DNA from: Physella acuta
Taxonomy: Eukaryota; Mollusca; Gastropoda; Physidae
Assembly: GCF_028476545.1 (NCBI RefSeq)
Contig: NW_026731985.1
Location: 718,501-782,500 of the forward strand
Direction: 5' to 3'
DNA length: 64,000 bases
In this document: piece after piece, positions 22,611-37,158 of the stretch
How positions within the stretch are numbered: position 1 is the stretch's first letter
How the letters are laid out: each line of letters begins with the position of its first letter
Program-made: the position numbers and the translations under genes
Notes under the pieces: generated by a model
What the model was told of the DNA's origin: nothing
The model's database searches: none
Seen by the model: the letters and a program-made list of their open reading frames with translations, nothing else

Positions 22611-25600
22611 CTACCATGCATGCCGTGAATCAAAAGAGCTAGACCCAACATATTCTCGATCAATAGGTTCTTGATTTAAAGTACCAGCTGCATTCCTAGC
22701 ATTATCTCTGTAAGGGGGATAATATTGTGAATGTCTACCTGTCACTGGTTCTTCCTTATAAGACATTTTTTCATCTATTAAAGTTGAGTTCTCCTGCCCA
22801 GAATGACTGTTAAATGGTGCACTGTCTAGAGGTTTAGAATATACAGATGGATCAGATCCAGGAGAAAAGGGTGGTGGTACACTTTCAAATTGTGCCCCTC
22901 CTAGCTTTACTCCAATGCCCTGCTGAGAAAGCAATTGGGCGAGTGCTACTTTAACACCAGCATGTTTACCAATACTGTGCTCTGGTCCACTAGAGTAATC
23001 TGAAGTTTGTTGACGATTGGAGTCAAAATAATTCACTGAATTGTTTTTACTGCTACCTTGAACAGAATCTGGAAAACCACTTGCTGAAGGATGTGAAGAA
23101 ATGTTACTGTTGGTTGGTACATTCGATAAAGTACTGCTATTGCTTCCAGACAAAACACTCTGCATTGTTGATAGGGAATTGGGTATCATTGAATGTGGGT
23201 CAAATTTATCTAAACCCGAACTTTTTTGAACACTGGATAAGGCATTAATTAACTGTTGCTTTAAGTTGTTTAGCAGCATTGAAGTTTGAGAATTAACTGT
23301 AATATTAAGCTTTTTAGCTATCTGAGAAACACTAAGATTTTGCTGGTTCTGCAGTAGTGTAATTAAGTTGGAAAGTTGAATTTGAGCATCTTTACTATCA
23401 CTAACACCTCCAATGTCATTTTGCTTCAGACTATCTTCTTTCTGATCATTTACTGACAAAGACTTAGTTGCAAATGGCTTTGTTTCGGAGGGTGCAAAAG
23501 GTCGACTACTTGGTGGTACCCTTGTAACCGGAAGTGATTTTTGGTTGAAATCTTGCTCTTTTACCTGTAATTCTCTCATTTCTTTTTTACGGTTTTTGCA
23601 CCATAGTTCATGACAATCTTGATCTTTGGGTAAACTGAAATGTAATTGTGTATTGACATTTACAATAGTAATAGTATTCACAAGTGAACCAGGTAAAATA
23701 TGCTTACCAAAAGGTAATCCAGACCATCGAAAAATTAGATACATTTTTCCATTATACATTTCACTAACAAAAATTGAAAAATTGATTGAACATGATTGAA
23801 TAGTTTCAATAATTTAGTTATTCCAAAGCATTGTTTGCTTCCCCCCCCCCCCCCCGATGTTTGCTGCTTATTTATTCTGGTTTATATTATTTAATACATC
23901 ATTTATTTTTTATAACTTTTAAATAATAAAGTATTGATGTAATTTCAACTTTTAACTGTAGAAATGAAAACATCAAATGTTGATATTGCAATAATAATTT
24001 CAGGTTATTAAAAAATACAATAAAAATTATTTTAAAAATTACATAATTAGCATTTAAATATAGTATATGGGTAACAATCACAACTTTGAAATTTTATGTA
24101 CCAATAGCTTCTCTGGTAAATGGGGGGTGGGGTGGGTGGGTTACTTTGTTATTTTTTTTCAAGCTATTTACTGTTAAGTCAGTAGATCTACATTATATTG
24201 TGACAACAAAAATTTTTTAATACTTTATATTCAAAATATAAAAAAAAAGCTTACTCAGGTGGTGGAATGCTATTAGGATCAACATCTCGTAACCAAGGAC
24301 TATTAAGACCTTGTTCTGCAGTACACCTTCTACTTGGGTCCAATTCTAGCATGTGATCCATAAGGTCGAGTGCCAGTTTAGGAAGGCTGAAATTTATACA
24401 ACAATGACTTGGCTTCCCTGTAACTCCCCAATTACTACTAAAAACGGGTAAGCCAAAAACAAGTTGAAGAGATAAAAAGAGCCCTGTGTGTATCAAGTGA
24501 CTGGCTTAGTTGAAATATTTTAATAAAACAATTATTGTAATATGAATGATCTGACCCATCTATGTATCAAGATGAAAAATATAAAAGAAAGATTTAAATA
24601 AACATGCAAGAGTGCAAAACATTCTGTATCTTAAAAATGCTATGAGTGAAGTTACCAAAATATTATTGCCCCATCAATTGTAATGAAATTTATTTAAAAT
24701 ATAAATAAATTAAACAAAAAAATTGCCCATGGCCAATTTTTTTAATCATTATAGAACTATTGACATTACCCTAATAAAGCAATCGTGAGCAAACAAATGT
24801 AAAGCTGGTTATTTCTACAAATGATAAAACATGGAGACTGCATAACCAAGTGTCTAATTGTAAATATTTCAACTCTGTAATAGAAAGTAGTATAATGTTT
24901 CACACATATTAGTAACAACTCATTTCTTTCTCACATACAAGAACATAGAAAATATATAAATTACTCACAATGAAAATTCTTCTCTCAGTCTTCTCCGATG
25001 TTGTCTCTTTGGTTTAAAACTGTGAAATAAAGGCAGCTTAATCACTTCTGGCCAGTTGGCAGGACATGGTGAGCCACAAGTACGACTGATCAATTCTAAC
25101 TGGGCAAATTCTTCTTTTGCTTGAAATATTGGCTTTTTGGTAAATAGTTCACCCAGAATGCACCTAAATAAAAAAGAGAACACTTATAAGAAAATCAGGT
25201 AAGCAAGTATGTACTTTCAATTAACTATTAAATTTAAAAATGTTTTACCCTAAGCTCCACATATCAATAGCAGGACCATATCTTTCCTCTCCAAGCAAAA
25301 GTTCTGGAGGACGATACCAAAGAGTTATAACTTTATTTGTATAGAGACGGTCTTTGTCATCAGCATGATAATATCTTGCAAGTCCCAGATCACCAAGTTT
25401 AATTTGACCACTGAAAGAAAGAAATCAGCAAAAGCATTAAAACATCAACATGTACTGGTTACTCAATAAAAATAATCATTTAATTTCACCTCTTACCGGT
25501 TATTTAAAAGAATATTGGAACATTTAATATCTCTGTGCAGGAAATTTTTCTTGTGGCAATATTGCAGTCCCAATAATAACTGTTTCATAAACGATGCTAT

Positions 25601-28600
25601 GTGTTCCTCCCTGAGAGTCACTAAACCAGAGTCCAGCAAGCCCATCAAGTCATGGTCCATGTATTCAAACACCAAATAAAAAGATCCTAAAAAATTTTTA
25701 AAGTATTAGAATATTATTAAACATGCATTTAATAAACAAGTTTTCATGAAGCTTAAAATTTCAGGCCTAAATTTCCAATCTGATAATAAATTCTGGAATC
25801 TGTAAATTCATAAGTCACATTCTGTGTGCAAATCGGAAATTAGGTTTAAATAATGTTTGAAGTGAATTAATTATGTAAGAGTTTTTAATCACTATCATTT
25901 GATTTGATCAATACAAGTTTATGTTAACTTTTTTATAAGCAAAATATGGGTCCTGAGGTAAAGCTTTTTTAACAATCTCAAATACAGTGGTACCTTGAGA
26001 TGTCAATTGTTCGCATCTCAAATCAATTTTTTCACTGAAATTATATGAAATGCCATTTATCTGTTCCAGCCCCCAAAATGCACCCCCAGTTGATTTCATC
26101 CATCTTTTTAGTAAGAAAATGTATTTATAGATTTTTGTAATAGCATAACAAGGGAGAACGTAAAGAAATAAACTGACTTTCATAAAGTGTATTTTCTTTT
26201 TGGTGTAGGGTTTAATGCTTAACTCTTTCGGTCACTTCAATTCACCTCCGTTATACTCTTAATGCTACACTTTATCCATAAACGTATTGGAACATTACTA
26301 AAATTCATTTGACAGTTGCTACTTGATAATTTATTACTTTCATTTAAATTTTGTGATTGCTTTTCTTTTCACTGGCCTTTGACTTTTTCGCCACACTTCT
26401 TGACTTACTTTTACATACAGGCCATTTAAAATGTAACCTGTTGTGAACGGGACGAACCTAGTTCCATGTAACTCAAAATTTGCTCAAACTCAAAAGCAAG
26501 AAAAAAAAACTTGTATCCTAAAAAAATGTTTATAGGGACACTCGTATATGTCAAGGTGCACTTGTATTTAAATAAGCTGTCATTTTTATTAATGATGCAT
26601 ACTTATAAGTCAAAAGTTATATTTATTAATGAGTTCATTTTATTAAGCTAATTGAACTATATTCAATCATCAACATATTTTTTTAAAAATAGGATTCCTA
26701 TACTCAACACCTCAATGTACTGGTTTTAAACTAAATTAAAAGCAGAAAACAACACCAAACTTGCATTGCAACATTAAAATGTGTAAATGAAAAAGAAAAC
26801 ATGAAAAAACAGACAGCTCATCAATACGGGAAATGCATTTCAAATGTCTATTACTCAGTTGAACAATCAATAGGAATACAAACCTTTGTCTTTTCTAAAA
26901 TCAAGTGCATCTTGTTTGTCTGTGACTATTTCTTTTAAATTAACAATATTGGGGTGCTGCAACTGTCTCAATATTTTTATTTCTCTGACAGCTGTGATGG
27001 GAAATCCCTCTTTCTCATTTTCCAACCTGACTTTTTTTAATGCAACCAAAATCCCTGAAACAATGAATAATGGTAAAAAAATATAGATGTTTATATAAAA
27101 TAAATATGAAGCTGAAAGTTCACAAAATTTTTTATTACAAATAAAACTGACAATTAGAAATATTGATACTTATTTACACCAAAGTAATTATATCAGTTTT
27201 AAAAATCAAAAATTACCTAGATTGATATCTCTTGCTTTATACACTTGACCATAGGTGCCTTCTCCAATTATCTGTATGATATCAAATACATCAACACACC
27301 TTTCACCCCAATCACCTTGGTGGTCATTGTAACGACGATGATGACACATTCTGTCAAAGAAGGTTTTTAATTGCTTTGATTATAGAATTATAAGAATAAA
27401 AATGGTATGCCTAAGTTCTAACATAGGTATAAACATACCTTGGCCGTTTAAGTTTTGGACCCTCTTCTTTTTTAACTGCAGGTTTTCTCAAAGGTTCTTC
27501 AGGCTCTACCTCTGGTTCATCAACGATAGGTGGCAGAGGAAGATCACGGATACCACGTGGCCGAGATTCTTTTTCTTCTGCTTTGATTTCACTTAAAGAA
27601 AAAACATTTTTTAAATTAAACTAGGATTAATCTTAATTTTTTAAAATTGTTTTAGTGATTTTATAAGAAATCATTACTTGTAAGGACTTTGTTCCAGATC
27701 CATATCTTCATCAGGATCAATTTCAGGAAGAGGAAGCTGAGGTAGTGTAGACATTGGATTACTTTTTGGTTTGAGATCGATTTCTAATACGTTTCCTTTA
27801 GAAGTCCGATGTTCTGACAAACTCCAGTCAATTGTCTTGGGGGGTCTATTTTCAACATGAACTATATTTCCTCGTGCATGTTCTTGTGTCTTTTCTTGCA
27901 CACCAACTTGAACCATAGGACTGTGTTTCATGGGTGACTCAATTTTAGACCCAGTATACGCTGAAGCTTTGATACCAACAGGAGTTGGCGACCTACTAAT
28001 TACTTCTAAATCTGGAGAGTTTGTCTTGCTATCTAATGAACTTGTCTCTTGACCAAACATTCGTTTTTTATTTTCCCTTGCCCTACGATGCTTACTTAAT
28101 TCAGCAGCCAAACTAGTGGCATACTGGTAAGTCCTGGTATTGCTAAGTTTCGTTCTAGAAGAGAAAGACGAAGTTGCTGTCCTAGAAGGACTGGGTGATG
28201 GTCTGTTATGACTACGCCCAGGTGAAAGAGAGGCGAGTTGCTTTTTTGAATACCGCAAAGGACTGCCTGCACCTCTTGATGAAGATACATATTTATGTTT
28301 CCTATATTTAAAAAAAAAAGAAAAAATTAAAAGAAATGCAGCTTAACCGTAAAGATGTTTGACTAGAAATTATAACACCATACTTCACACCACAGAGCAT
28401 TTTAAAGTTTAACTCAATGCCAAATCCAAATAGAATACTATTTATGATTAAGCTTGTTAATTTTCAAAACCTATACCTTGACTTCACAAAACTAAAATAA
28501 TGAATTCAGTTACTTTGACAAGAAATTAAACTTAATTTTTTTTTAATTATCATTTTAAAAATAAAAACTTTTTGTAAAAGTTTATGGAACAGCAATTTAT

Positions 28601-30788
28601 TATCTAAAAAAAAAAACAACCATGTAAAGAATTTTAACACTTAACATAAAACAAAATACAAACTCTAAAAATGTCTAGGCTTCAAATTTGAATAATTGTA
28701 CTCATCTTTAAAATACCCAGACTAAAAAGATACTTCTGTGATTATCACATAACAGGCATGTAGGTCTTTTTTATTTGCTTTTATTACTACTTTATAGCTA
28801 CACTGACAGAAAAACAAAACTATAGGTACTATATAATATGCACAAACTTATTTTTAAAAACTACCAGACTGAGGCTAAATTTTGTATTTTCACTGAATCT
28901 TATGTACAGAGACCAACTATTTTTTAATTTTATGAATAAAATTCCTTCTCAGATCTTAAATTATTTTTTATGATCAAATTAGGATAATGAAACTTAGCTG
29001 TTGGCAAGACTATTGAGATGGTTAAAGTTATTAAGATCGATAAAAAAAGTTTTAACATGCATAACCTCTAGCTATGAAATTATCATGTACTGACCTTTTC
29101 ATTGATAAGGTACAAGAATGCTATTGATTGTAATTTGTAAATCACATAAATCTATAATCTTAATCTAGTTTTGATTATGAAATAAGCAGTGCGACAAGGC
29201 AGCAAAACAAGCTTTTAATTTAAGATTTTGTACCAATCAGTGGGTTTTTTTAACTCAAACTAGCAACCATTTAACATAGCCTTTTCTTTCCAATTAAGCT
29301 TGTCAATCAAATAAGTCTAGAGCAACTTTCACCATTCTTAACTCTAAGGATTAAAAAAACAAACATGGACATAAGTAACTGACTAATTGATGAGAACTAA
29401 ATAATCTACTAGCTTTAGTTTGTCCAATTACACTTCAAAATTTTGCTTAAACTCAGAAGTTAAACTGTTGCCTATTAATAGAGTGTGTGTGTGTGTGACT
29501 GATCTAGGTCTATAACCTAAAAAATCAAGTCTTTTCCTACTACATATGCTGTTATGGTTAAAGCAAGAGTTCAGATATAAACTATAAACTGAAAATTATA
29601 CATCAATCAAAATATGGCTGCAACATGAAGTCTAACTTCTTTGTTTGCTAGTACATGATATGCAGAAATTGTTCTGACAATTTATATTTTGAAAAAAAGA
29701 TCGCACCAGTCCTGAAAGCGTTCATTTAAGTAAGTGCCATAATAAATAGGCCTATATTTTTAAAATCAGTAGTTTACACATTACACATGTTTACCGTCCT
29801 TAACTGATTAACAAACAAAAAACCTCTATGCGATACTCAACGTTAAAAAATGTTTAGGTATGGAAACAGTTTTTAACTGAAGTACAGAGATGTACTTTAG
29901 ATCTCGTCTAAAAGAGTGAACACTAGATCTAGAATCTAGATCGATATTCTGTTGCTATTTGAGAGTAATTGGTTTCGCTATAAAATTAAAATAAATTTTA
30001 AAAAGCAGCCTAGAATGGCGAATATCTTATTAACAATAATAGGCTAATGATGAATTTGCTTACCGATTACTTGGACTTCGTGATGCTTTCCTTTCTCTTT
30101 TGTCATATTTGTATGGGCTTGGACTACGGTGTCTTTTCTCTGCAGTTTCTTTGTAGTCAGTGCTATAAGCTTTGGGCAAATCAGCATATGCTTTGGGAAA
30201 ATCTCTAGCTTCTGTGGTTGGGTGAAGTCTAGCATTATATTTGTTATCCCTGTGAGAACCGTTATCAAAATCCGGAGAGACGTGTCGTGATCTTTTAAGT
30301 TTCTTACTACTTTTCGAACGAGATTGCTGTGGTCGCGATCGTGGACTATCAATCTGTTCACGAGGTGATTTGCTTCGACTTCGTCCATCCCGGTATAATC
30401 GCAGAGCAGTCGCTGGTGATTCGGCTCTTTTTCCCGAACCATGGCTTAGTCTTGAATGTGAATTATGACTTCCCGAACGACCTGCAGATGTCTGTCCAAC
30501 AGCATTTTGTTTTGACGACGATGCAGTTGTTGACGGTGGGCTCGATGATACAATATCTGAATCAGAACTGATGTCGTCGTAATCAACTAATGACTTTTGG
30601 GGTTGAGTTCTCTCTTCGCGATCCTTAGATCTTTTTCTGTGACTTTTCTTTTTCTTCGGTCGCTTTTTAGAGCTGCCGTAACTGCTGTGAGGTTGTGCCT
30701 GTGTGGCTTGTCCTTGGGGAACAAGATGGGAATATGATCGAGCATCATATTCATCGTCATACAAATGCTTCCTTCTGCTCTTTGGCAT
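22611..30788 (-). CDS. CDK12: Cyclin-dependent kinase 12/13, complete, 10 coding exons
   Basis: Exons in transcript order: 30788-30064, 28301-27678, 27591-27439, 27350-27217, 27054-26884, 25686-25497, 25410-25249, 25163-24969, 24386-24255, 23634-22611; 1169 residues, in frame throughout. The kinase partners cyclin K and phosphorylates the RNA polymerase II C-terminal repeat. Visible parts: Ser/Arg-rich N-terminus with [10 protein letters not shown]; kinase domain about 521-815 with GEGTYGQV (530-537), K552, PITAVRE (564-570), HRDIKCSN (catalytic D655), T-loop T690 in [15 protein letters not shown], and the CDK12-type tail DQDCHELW. The C-terminal region carries [14 protein letters not shown], as in human CDK12. 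The metal motif reads GDLG (672-675) rather than the ADFG I remember in human CDK12/13. It is the single pre-duplication form, so CDK13 would be an equally fair name. A splice-acceptor-like TTTATTCTATAG just before the ATG suggests a 5' UTR intron. Confidence 0.95.
25985..26564. mobile_element. Mariner-like MITE in the CDK12 intron between exons 5 and 6
   Basis: A 580-bp element bounded by TA on both sides (25983-25984 and 26565-26566). The left end CAGTGGTACCTTGAGAT and the right end (reverse complement CAAGTGCACCTTGACAT) form an imperfect terminal inverted repeat. TA duplication with CAGTGG... ends fits Tc1/mariner-type MITEs. No transposase was seen; the 91-codon open frame inside has no family features. 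Confidence 0.65.
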
Positions 30789-31200
30789 ATCTATAGAATA
30801 AAAAAGATTAAGTGTTTATTAGCTTCGTTCTGCTATAAGAAATCCTGCGTATTAACTTCCAATGTAGGCCTAACCCTTCCCTTAATTTCTTCCCTTTCAT
30901 TTCTTTGCCTACTTCTACTGTCAAATTGCTATTTGTATCAAGTTTATCTTTAGATTTAGTACAAAATAGACAAGAGACATTGTAATTTGATCTTTTTAGT
31001 ATATTTTTATATTAGCTTGTGAAGCCGATGGACGAAAATTAGGTGGATTTTATCTGAATTTAGAAACCATTTATCCCAACCTAAAGTGTATACGCCTAGC
31101 CTTCGTCACCGATAAACGACCGATGCATTGTGGGTATTGAATGTTGGCCAGGTACACTACAAAATAACAAGCAGCTTTCGGCCTAATAATTTCTATCGTT
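30789..31200 (-). promoter_or_regulatory. Probable CDK12 promoter and 5' UTR region
   Basis: This lies immediately upstream of the CDK12 start on the minus strand. The stretch TTTTTTATTCTATAG directly before ATATG looks like a 3' splice site, so the first exon is probably non-coding and upstream. A segment near 31120 reads GATGCATTGTGGGTATTGAA, loosely like a ZNF143-type promoter motif, but the match is weak. No CpG-rich island was seen. Confidence 0.3.
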
Positions 31201-32830
31201 AGAAATGTTAGCCTAGTGATCTTCATTCTTAGCCTATGTTAGGCTAGGTCTAACATTTGCAATAAAATAGTAAAATAACTAATTATTTATTTGGTTGTGA
31301 GCCTATATAACGTTTTGCATATGAAATGCTAGTCTTGTAGACATTCACCAGCCTATGCAAAATCTCATAGTTTTTATGACTAGTCGTAGTTCGACTTTAG
31401 GATGTGGGGTGTGGAAGGAGGTTGAGTGAAGTGTAATGATAACTATCCGCCCAGAGGTACTGTAGCTTAGAGAGGGCAAGTGGGGCGGCCGCAGCGAGCG
31501 CCGACCCTTGGGGCGCCAAAAGTAGCTTGAAAAAATGGTAGGTTACATTTGAGCAGTAATAATGTATTACATACAGTCCAACCGTTAGACTGCGATACAC
31601 TACCTTTAACCAGCGTTTATTTTATGCATCTCAACGTATGCTAAATGAATACGGTTAGGGGCAAGTAATCGGTAAATTGTGGGAAGCGCTTTTTCGACAT
31701 CGTAATTCATCTGATTAATCTGATTAGTAACACTACAAAAGAAACCCATTGTGCAAATATAAAATGTGTTCGCAAAATTAAAAAATGTTATGAATTCACT
31801 ATAAAATATTTTAAAATGTCGTTAAATGTTGTTTCTCTCAAGTTATATGTTGCAGATTAAAGACGTTTGCTTAATAGTTGTAGATATTTCCTGGATCCAT
31901 TAGAGAAATGAATACCAGTCTGCTTCCGATAGTGCTAAGCCAAAAGTGTCAAGTTTGTTCTCCTGTATCGAGTCAGTAGTAGGTTCCTAAATCCACCCTG
32001 CTATGTTGTGTACCTGACTCACGTTACCGAAACTACAAGCATAGTGAAAAAGAACTCTAATTAATTTATCTGTCATGTTTCTTGGACACGAACTGGAAAT
32101 TTTAAAAACTTGTTTTCTTTAATAAAACTATTGGTCGCTCGTGAATTCTCTTTAATTTTAGCGATCAATGCTTTTCTTTGATAAAAGAAAGGAAGTTTGA
32201 ATTAGTGCTAATTATTATAACGTTTTTTAAAAAGGTTTTTATTAATGACTAATTTAGCTTTCATTTTTAATAAAAAAATTATTATTATTGCATCTCACAT
32301 TATATGTGTGTGTGTGTGTGTGTTGATGTGTAATTTAAATTATAAAGATGCAATTACATCGACGCTTTCAATTTGCTTTGATAATAATATTTTTTTGGGT
32401 GGGGGGGGGGGGGGGGCATACACAACAGTTGATCTACCTTCAGTTACGTGAAATCCTTTTTCTACCATTCAGCCAGACATGACGGACATGTAATTGAAGC
32501 TCATCTTTTTATTTTCATGCAGAGCGTCATTAGCACCAAGTTTCGCTCTATTCGTTTGAGCTATATCTGTATAGGCCAATATATATGGCTCAAAAAATAT
32601 TATACAATTATGTGATTTCTGTTTTGTCTCAAAAGATGGGCGCCTAAATTGATTCTCATTACTACTGACCGTCGTAGTTTATTTTAATTTTATTTTTTTA
32701 GTAATAAATGTCCAATAAATATCGTATTTAATACGCCACTGCCCTGAAAGTAATTATTCAACTTGAGTGAGGAACTGGGCTGAATACTTTGCGGTTAGCA
32801 ATCAGCATGTCCCATACCTTTCTCGAAGGG
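31201..32830. other. Intergenic DNA with no recognised gene
   Basis: No exon was recognised. There is a GC-rich spot at about 31480-31520 (GGGGCGGCCGC and GGGGCGCC), a TG microsatellite at about 32307-32322 and a G tract near 32400-32416. None could be tied to a known element. Confidence 0.4.
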
Positions 32831-33154
32831 TCCGGTCATAAACCCACTGGACATACACCCCGGAAATAAAGCCCCTGACATAAACCCCTGGATAAAAATC
32901 CCTTATGACCTAAGCTCCCTGGACAATAACCCCCGATTGAGGTTTATATAAGGAAATACTAACGTTAACGAGAACTAAACTTAGCCATATAAAGGTTTAT
33001 AGTTTATATATAATTTGGTATTTAATTTAATTATTTTTTATTTTAATTAATAACAGAAAAAAGTTTTTACTGAAAAGAATACCATTTTGCCGCCAAAGAG
33101 TGACCATACTTATATTTGATCTAAAGCGGATTATCACGCTAAGTATGCTGCCAG

Positions 33155-33335
33155 TGAGGTAGATTATGAATACAACGGAGACAGAAGCCATGAGTATGTA
33201 AACAGCTTTAATTGTTAACCGGCAAGGACGGAAGTACAATGCACAAGGGACATCACTCAAGATAACAATATTATAAATATAACTAATACAGAAGAGTGAG
33301 TTCCCTTGACCTCACAATTATTTCAATCTATTACA
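33155..33335 (-). repeat. 3' LTR of the Ty3/Gypsy fossil
   Basis: A 181-bp terminal repeat. On the plus strand it starts TGAGGTAGATTATGAATAC and ends TCAATCTATTACA. It is preceded by the target duplication GCCAG at 33150-33154 and looks identical to the copy at 37159-37339. Confidence 0.93.
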
Positions 33336-36300
33336 TCCCTTTACCCTTAGAACACAATAACACATCTCTCAATAGAACAATTGATAGTATCCTAAAATCA
33401 CCAATTATATTGTAACATGAACACTATGGTAGATTACATCCTTACAAACAATGCACAATATGCTACAACATAATCAAAATACAAACAATAATGTCAAAGT
33501 CCTTTTGACCTTTAGAATCATAGGTCTAACTTATTTGGGACTTTGATTGTCCTGTTTGACCTTCTCAGTGGCTTCTGATTTGGTGACTCAAGATTCTGAC
33601 CATCTGGATTCTCTATCTCAGGAGGTCTAGTATTTAAATCATTAACTCCAGAATTTACATTTTCTGACTCCAGACAACTTGGTTCACTCATATCAACAGA
33701 ACTTGGTTGTAGAACAAACTGAGTTGGTGTGAACTGATCAGATTTGGTGGGATTGACAGATTCACACTTATTATCTGCACAAGTTATTTTCAACTGGTCT
33801 GCATGTCTACGGACAATAAGTCCATCATTTGTTTTTACTTTATAAGACACAGGTCCTGTACATTGAACAATTTGACCTGGTATCCATTTTTCCTTTCTCC
33901 CATAATTTCTCAGATACACATTATCATTAACACCAAATTCTCTTTCAATGGGTGTTCTGTCATGATTTACTTTTTGAATTGGCATCTGAAAGTATTAAAT
34001 GGCAAAAATCTTTTTCTTTCTTTTGATGTTACCCTTTTAGTTTCTGAAAGTGCTAATGATGTTAGCAAAGTTGTTTGATGATCACATTCCTTCTTACTAA
34101 TGTATTTAAAATTGCCATATCACCATAATCATTTATTAAGTTACAAGTACTTTGTTTAGGCAACTCTGACTGATAATGGACTGCATCTTCTCCATCTTTT
34201 ATATTATCTTCACAAAGGGTTTTAATTTCTTATTTTATATGGCCTTAAGTCATCATTCACAGACTCTTCAGGCCAACCATTCATACAGTGCTCATATACT
34301 TTTATTAAGCACTCATCTTTTTGTGTTTCTCTTTTAATATCATTCACATTTATATTGGAGTTATCCGTGATAGTGAAGAGAACAAATACATCTTCTGGTA
34401 CATAGCTCAGGCTTTGGTTTTTTAAAGGTAATCTGCTAAGACTATCTGCACTATTCTCAGATCCAGGTTTGTATTTCAATTCATAATTGTATGCAGTTAG
34501 TGTGATAGCCCATCTTTGAATTCTTGGTGGGGCATGCTCAGGTAGGGTTTTGTTTTCTCCAAATAAACCTAGCAATGGTTTATGATCTGAAAAGATGGTG
34601 AACTTCCTACCAAACAGAAACTTATGAAATTTCTTAACACCAAAAATGATGCCTAAGCCTTCCCTATCTAACTGAGAATAATTTTTCTCAGCCTGGTTCA
34701 AAGATCTACTGGCAAAAGCAATGGGTCTGTCACCCTTCTCATCCATGTGGGACAAGACTGCTCCTACACCATCTGGTGAAGCATCACATGTTAATATAAG
34801 TCTTTTCCCTGGGTCATAGTGAGTTAGTAAGGTGTCAGCAGACAAAGCCTCTTTTGCTGTATTAAAAGCAGCTTCTTGTTGTTTACCCCAGTGCCAAGTT
34901 GCATTTTTCTGTAGCAGCTTGTACAGTGGTGATAGTTTACCAGACAGATTTCCTATGAACTTTGCATAATAATTTATTAAGCCCAAAAAAGCTCTTAGTT
35001 GTTGGGTATTTTCAGGTTTGGGTGCTTCTTTAATGGCTTTTGTTTTCTCAGGTTGAGGTCTGATACCTTGCTTGCTTAATATATAACCAAGAAAACTAAT
35101 TTCTGTCAACATGAATTGACATTTATCTTTGTTTATCTTTAAACCTTTTTCACCAACAATTTTTAATACTTTATCAAGTGTTTTAAGATGTTCAGTGTCA
35201 TTCTTACCAGTTATGTACACATTGTCAAAGTAAACACAAACATTTGGAATGTCCTTAAAAATACTGTCCATGACAGCTTGGAAAATTCCAGGGCTAGATG
35301 ATATACCAAAACATAGTCTTTCATATTGGTAGAGTCCTTTATGTGTGTTTATTATCGTATAGACTTTTGAATCTGGATGCAGTTCTAGTTGAGTGTAAGC
35401 ATGACTAAAGTCTAATTCAGTGAATTTGTCTCCTCCTGCCAAATTCAAAGAAATTTCCTCAATGTTAGGTATAGGGTACCTATTTAGCTCTATTTGCTTA
35501 TTCAGTGTAGTTTTATAATCTCCACAAATTCTTATAGAACCATCCTTCTTTAACACTGGCACAATGGGCGTTGCCCAATCGGAATAGTCTACCTTCTTTA
35601 TGATGCCATTAGATTCCAATCTACTTAGCTCATTTTCAATTTTATTCCTCATTGCATAAGGTGGAACTCTAGCTTTGCAGTATCTTGGATTTGTGTCTTT
35701 AATGCTTAACTTCACTGTTCTATCATTTAGTAATCCAGAGTTACCAAAAACACTTCTATTTTCAGATATTACTTTATCTAGTGAAGTAAGACTAGATTCT
35801 TTTACATTCTTCAATGAACAAATACTCTCCCAATTTAACTTAAGATCACTTAACCAGTTCCTACCTAGTAATGGCGGTCCATTTCCTTCAACCACAAGAA
35901 GAGGAAGTTTAACACTTTGACCATTATAACTTACATGAACCATACACTCTCCTATTACCGGAACATTGTCACCAGTGTATGTTGTTAGACACTTGTGACA
36001 TGGCTGTAGAGACACTGATCCTCCTGTGACAGCGTCAAAATCTTTCTTTGTTATGACTGTTAGAGATGCTCCAGTGTCAAGTTGGAAGCTGATGCTCTTA
36101 CCGTTGATATAAACTGGTACATTGATGGGAGCATGACTTATTGATTTCACAGAGAACGGGTTGAAATCCGGCTGCGAATCAGTTTGAGCATTTTCACAGG
36201 TAGAGTGGTTCATTTGTTGGGTTAGGTAGTCTTGGTGAGAGTTAACATAGTGCTGCTTTTGGTTGCGGTACTGTCTTGACTGGCTAGATTTAGCAACAGA

Positions 36301-37158
36301 CGAAGACTTTGCAAAGCAGGCCTTGGCAATGTGACCTTGCTTACTGCACTTATAACAAGTTGCAGACTTGAACTTGCACCGATGAGATGCATGGGGACCT
36401 TTGCATCGATGACATTTTTGATAATTATTACTAGATTTAGATCTAGGATTTGAACGAGCAGGCTGTTTAGCATAAGTTGGAATGCTCTGATGGGGTTGAT
36501 GTTTACTGACTAACCTGCTGTTTACTGCATGGATCCCTGAAGGCGTTAGAGATTTCGCCGCATCTGATGACTGCTGGATTGAAGTTGCAAGTTGTATTGC
36601 TTTTTCTAATGTTAGATCTGACTCGAGCAGCAACTTTCTTTGAATATCAGGGCTGTTTACACCTGTCACAAACTTTTCACATAATCTGTCAGACAGCGTG
36701 TCTCCAAATTCACAAAATCTACTTAAATGACGTAAAGCAGCAACATATTCTGATATTGACTCGTTTGGTTGACGAGTCCTACTGTCAAATCTAGCTCGAC
36801 ATAGAAACTTTGATGGGGTAGGCGCATGGTGGTCTGTTAGCAATTTGCTCAGCTCGTTAAAGCTCTTGGTATCTGGACTAGCTGGTGCGCATAAGTCCTT
36901 TAGTAGCCTAAATTGTTGAGGCCCTATGACTGTTAACAAAACAGCTCTCTTTTTGGCTTCTATCGTCACGTCGTTAGCTTCTAGGTAAAAGCTTAACCTC
37001 TCTAGGTAATCTTGAATGATTTCATCATTCGCATCAAATTCTTTTATTTGGCCATACAGCGCCATAATTCTAGAAATAATTAGCTAATAAGCTCTAGCAA
37101 ACCTCTTTTTTGCGTAAGTAGGTGCTCTTTCTAGTAGATGTTTATCCTCGTCGCCAGT

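Noticed and set aside
30044-30442. 132-codon open frame on the minus strand
   Set aside because: It is an out-of-frame shadow of CDK12 exon 1, whose own frame gives the conserved [10 protein letters not shown] and SR-rich sequence.
31480-31520. GC-rich spot as a possible CpG island or transposon end
   Set aside because: It is too short, and no paired end or target duplication was found.
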